DNA of 64,000 nt from Sulfuritalea sp. (GTDB lineage Bacteria > Pseudomonadota > Gammaproteobacteria > Burkholderiales > Rhodocyclaceae): the NCBI GenBank assembly GCA_016710465.1, contig JADJVS010000002.1:1-64000 (forward strand), in the 5' to 3' direction. Under the pieces are notes generated by a model. It was not told where the DNA came from. It worked only from the letters and a program-made list of their open reading frames with translations, and made no database searches. Below are positions 61,848 through 64,000 of the stretch, piece after piece (position 1 is the stretch's first letter; each line of letters starts with the position of its first letter). Both the position numbers and the translations under genes were made by a program.

Positions 61848-62054
61848 TCAATCGGCGCGGCGGGCAAAGCGAATCGATTTCCTGTACGCCGGCAGTCCGT
61901 TGGCCTTGACGAAGATGGCTTTCGCGGCGGCACCGAAGGGCATCAGCTTTTCCGCCTCGGTGCCGGGTTGGTCGACGAGCGGAAGCGGGCTGGTCGTGAT
62001 CTCGGCCACAGGGGGCGGCGGAAGGGGTACGGTGACGGGCATGGCGGGTTTCAT
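61848..62054 (-). CDS. small proline-rich hypothetical protein
   Basis: A 68-residue protein with an N-terminal Pro-rich stretch (MKPAMPVTVPLPPPPVAE) and a basic C-terminal part (AKAIFVKANGLPAYRKSIRF). GGGAG lies just before the ATG. Unrecognised; it is 43 bp upstream of the tiny basic gene on the same strand, so the two may share a transcript. Confidence 0.45.
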   Translation of the reverse strand: MKPAMPVTVPLPPPPVAEITTSPLPLVDQPGTEAEKLMPFGAAAKAIFVKANGLPAYRKSIRFARRAD

Positions 62055-62257
62055 GGCGGGCTCCCATTGCTTGGCCAGGAATCTGGCGAGGCCTGCCGGG
62101 CAGGAATGACCGGCAGGCAAACCAGCATGCGCCGTCTGCAGGGAATAGCCAGCGATATATTTGTTTCCGCCGCCATTGCTTTTGCGACACGCGTTCACCA
62201 CAGGCCTCGGTGGCTGGCGCACCGAGGGAATAGCCGGCGCCATGTGCTCCTTCGGGC

Positions 62258-62273
62258 TTGGCACCGGCATCGC
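62258..62273 (+). promoter_or_regulatory. possible sigma-54 promoter before the hemerythrin gene
   Basis: TTGGCAC at 62258-62264 and TCGC ending at 62273, with exact GG-N10-GC spacing. The -24 box is perfect, the -12 box has one mismatch. The start would be near 62285, about 62 nt before the ATG at 62347. Weaker case than the two above. Confidence 0.35.
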
Positions 62274-62346
62274 GCTGATGTGGTGCGGCAATGCGGTAAG
62301 CTGCTTTCATCGCCGTTCAAACTGGATTCCGGGAAAGGGAAGTGCA

Positions 62347-62742
62347 ATGTCGGGCATGGCTGAATTCAACACCGCATCGAATGCGGACACCGAACGCGAA
62401 CACGAAATGCAACTGGGTTTGCTGCGCGAGCTGTGCAAAGCCGCCGGCGCCAACGGCGACCCCAAGGTCATCGGCGAAATCCTCGATCGCCTGATCGACT
62501 ACAGCGAGGCGCATTTCATGTCCGAAGAACTGCTGATGCGCCTGAAGAGCTATGACGACTACGAGGATCACGTCGAGGACCACGTGATGATGCTCGACAC
62601 CCTGCGCAGCATCGCGGCCAACCACGCCGCCGGCGAGTCCGCCCTCGTCGCCGGCCGCGCCGCCGATACCCTCGACTTCATAAGCAAGCACATCGCCACG
62701 CGCGACCGGCGCTTTGCCGACTACGTGCGGAACAATCTCTGA
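62347..62742 (+). CDS. bacteriohemerythrin-like oxygen-binding protein
   Basis: A 131-residue four-helix hemerythrin. The diiron ligands follow the family pattern: His in EREHEMQLGLL, His/Glu in EAHFMSEELLM, His pair in YEDHVEDHVMML and His/Asp in ISKHIATRDRRFADYV. Single-domain forms carry or buffer oxygen, which would suit a cell running oxygen-sensitive hydrogenases. It lies 3' of the hydrogenase operon but on its own transcript. Confidence 0.87.
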   Translation: MSGMAEFNTASNADTEREHEMQLGLLRELCKAAGANGDPKVIGEILDRLIDYSEAHFMSEELLMRLKSYDDYEDHVEDHVMMLDTLRSIAANHAAGESALVAGRAADTLDFISKHIATRDRRFADYVRNNL

Positions 62743-63075
62743 GCGGGCAGGGCGCCAGGAATTCCGGGTCTGGACGCAGAGCGCTGGCGCTGGCGGTGTG
62801 GCGATTTGTTTGGTGATGGTGGGGCGGTTCGGCCGGGCGGATGCAGGCCGCCCCGCCCAGCGCGGTGCTTTGGGTACGGCTGGTTGTCGGCCGAAGCGCC
62901 CTTCGCAGTTACCGGCCATGAACGTCGGGAACGAAATGGTTTGCGGAAGTTGACGCTGGTCCAGCCAAGGCGATCATCTTTGGCCTTAACCTCCAAATTA
63001 TGAGTAGAGCATGTGAAAATTGTCTCGACTCTGAAAGCCTGTCGCATAGGAAATACAAGCTTTCAATATAAATAT

Positions 63076-63104
63076 TTGTTAATAATCTGCATTGATTATA
63101 CAAT
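63076..63104 (+). promoter_or_regulatory. sigma-70 promoter of the right-edge ATPase gene
   Basis: TTGTTA (63076-63081) and TACAAT (63099-63104) with a 17-bp spacer. The start site would fall near 63111. Confidence 0.6.
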
Positions 63105-63111
63105 TATCTCT

Positions 63112-63127
63112 TCAATATTCATATTGA
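63112..63127. promoter_or_regulatory. palindrome at the predicted transcript start
   Basis: TCAATAT-TC-ATATTGA, 7-bp perfect arms, beginning at the predicted start site and running into the ribosome-binding site (GAGG, 63126-63129). TTCAATAT is repeated at 63062-63069. It could be an operator or an mRNA hairpin hiding the ribosome-binding site. Confidence 0.45.
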
Positions 63128-63135
63128 GGCATATC

Positions 63136-64000
63136 GTGCTACTTGAGTTTCGCGTCGGAAACTACCGCTCTATCCGCGATGAGCAGGTACTGAGTCTCAT
63201 CGCCTCAACTGATATGGAGTTGTCAGACACCAATCTGATGCCTACGGGACTGAAGGCTTTCCCCAGTGCGTTGCGAAGTGCCGTGATATACGGTCCCAAT
63301 GCCAGCGGTAAGTCGACCTTGTTGTTCGCGCTGAATTACATGCGCGCTGTGGTGGCAGAGTCGGCGGCCATCATTCAGCCGGGGCAGACCTACAACGTTC
63401 AGCCATTTAAGCTGGATCAAGCTTTCACTAAGGCGCCCACGACGTTCGAATTGACCTTTCTAGTCGATGGCGTACGGCACCAGTATGCCTTCGAGATGAC
63501 GCCGCAGAGGTTCGTGAGCGAGTCCTTGGTCGTTTATCGGACTTCAAAGCCAACAAGATGGTACAGCCGGCGATTGATGGACGATGGCGAAACCTACGAA
63601 TACGAGTTCAGCACTTACCTCACTGGCTCGCGCAAGCTCTGGCAAGACAGCACGCGCCCCAACGCGCTTTTCCTGTCCACAGCCGCGCAGCTCAACAGCG
63701 AGTTACTCAGCCCGATATTCCGTGCGATCGTGGAGAGCATTGCGTACCTACCGGCAGGTTCCGCCTTTGATCCAGACCTGACAACATCCTTGTTGATCAC
63801 TGAGGATGGGCGCGCCGCGATTCGTGATTTTCTCGTAGCCGCGGATATCAGCATCTCGGATGTTCAAGCTGTTGCGCGCAAGGGGCTGCGCCAACACATC
63901 GTCTTCCATCCAGGCGGCATTGCGCCAAGCAGCCCTGAAGAACGCGAACTCTTCGTTCCAGTTTTCCAGCACACGACCGCCAAGGGCAGCGCCAAGTTCG
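63136..64000 (+). CDS. AAA-family ATP/GTP-binding protein, truncated by window end
   Basis: The first 288 codons of a RecF/AAA_15-AAA_21-like ATPase. It starts VLLEFRVGNYRSIRDEQVLSL, the family's typical beta-strand opening, then Walker A YGPNASGKST (residues ~54-63). FELTFLVDGVRHQYAFEM follows in the next strand pair. The signature, Walker B and His-switch would lie beyond the window. GTG start, six bases after GAGG. The base composition is lower in GC than elsewhere, suggesting acquired DNA. Such proteins often form two-gene defence systems with an RloB-like or nuclease partner downstream, but no partner is visible here. Confidence 0.8.
   Translation, partial: MLLEFRVGNYRSIRDEQVLSLIASTDMELSDTNLMPTGLKAFPSALRSAVIYGPNASGKSTLLFALNYMRAVVAESAAIIQPGQTYNVQPFKLDQAFTKAPTTFELTFLVDGVRHQYAFEMTPQRFVSESLVVYRTSKPTRWYSRRLMDDGETYEYEFSTYLTGSRKLWQDSTRPNALFLSTAAQLNSELLSPIFRAIVESIAYLPAGSAFDPDLTTSLLITEDGRAAIRDFLVAADISISDVQAVARKGLRQHIVFHPGGIAPSSPEERELFVPVFQHTTAKGSAKF

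Larger units (their letters stand above)
62743..63135. other. gap with sharp change to AT-rich sequence
   Basis: Positions 62743-62950 are GC-rich with no credible gene; a GGGCGG/CCGCCC hairpin near 62837 lacks a T-run. From about 62985 composition falls sharply to AT-rich and stays so to 63130, where the promoter and palindrome of the last gene lie. This looks like a boundary between core and accessory DNA, but no integrase, att site or direct repeat is visible. Confidence 0.5.

Noticed and set aside
62837..62860. Terminator after the hemerythrin gene
   Set aside because: A GGGCGG/CCGCCC hairpin is present but has no T-run and lies ~95 bp after the stop.

Overview
The window reads as a GC-rich betaproteobacterial chromosome fragment, most like Rhodocyclales. 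The clues are the petABC-sspA-sspB order, a class II (B12-dependent) ribonucleotide reductase, and two [NiFe] hydrogenase clusters. This placement comes from gene content and protein style, not from a database search. The first ~5.1 kb is full of single-base indels, mostly shortened homopolymers, which break petA, petB, petC, sspB and a hydrolase. The remaining ~59 kb is almost all intact, so the left edge is probably poor consensus sequence rather than decayed genes.

Layout. 1-5.2 kb: end of a possible CoA-transferase, the cytochrome bc1 operon, sspA/sspB and a broken secreted hydrolase. 5.2-8.2 kb (-): a GAF-GAF-PAS class III nucleotide cyclase, translationally coupled to a coiled-coil protein, then tRNA-Arg(CCT). 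8.3-13.6 kb (+): an ABC-F ATPase, an RNase HI-like protein, a GIY-YIG protein, a hydrolase and an EamA transporter. 13.8-15.4 kb (-): a hipBA toxin-antitoxin pair. 15.8-17.8 kb (+): a Ser/Thr kinase fused to a cyclic-nucleotide-binding domain, then an exported isoaspartyl methyltransferase. 17.9-23.8 kb (-): nrdJ, ackA and a MaoC-Pta fusion. 23.9-26.1 kb (-): a PQQ-type sugar dehydrogenase and an AraC regulator. 26.2-30.7 kb (+): an uncharacterised operon of a ThDP enzyme, a BASS symporter, an extended SDR and a classical SDR. 31-37.6 kb: membrane proteins, HflX, TauE/SafE and a hybrid histidine kinase.

37.7-46.1 kb is a nickel and hydrogen region. It has an NAD-reducing (group 3d-type) hydrogenase, hoxFUYHW, on the minus strand. 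Divergent from it are an HD-domain protein and nikR, and then a HoxN/NixA-type nickel permease with a NikR-like operator in its promoter. 46.4-54.5 kb carries a SWIM/SNF2 helicase, a GST and a chromate-resistance operon (chrB, chrA, a short chrB, an MFS transporter). 54.7-61.1 kb is a Hyb-type quinone-linked uptake hydrogenase operon (small subunit, HybA, HybB, large subunit, HybD, HypC, HybE). Sigma-54 -24/-12 sequences precede the HD-nikR pair and the Hyb operon, which suggests shared RpoN control of hydrogen and nickel functions. The rest of the hyp maturation genes and the NtrC-type activator are not in the window.

The right edge (from ~62.9 kb) changes character. It becomes AT-rich and contains a promoter, a palindrome and the start of a lower-GC AAA-family ATPase that runs off the end, a possible entry into an accessory or defence region. 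Scattered through the window is a ~22 bp repeat (eight good copies and two partial ones) lying inside genes and just after stop codons. I know of no description of it.
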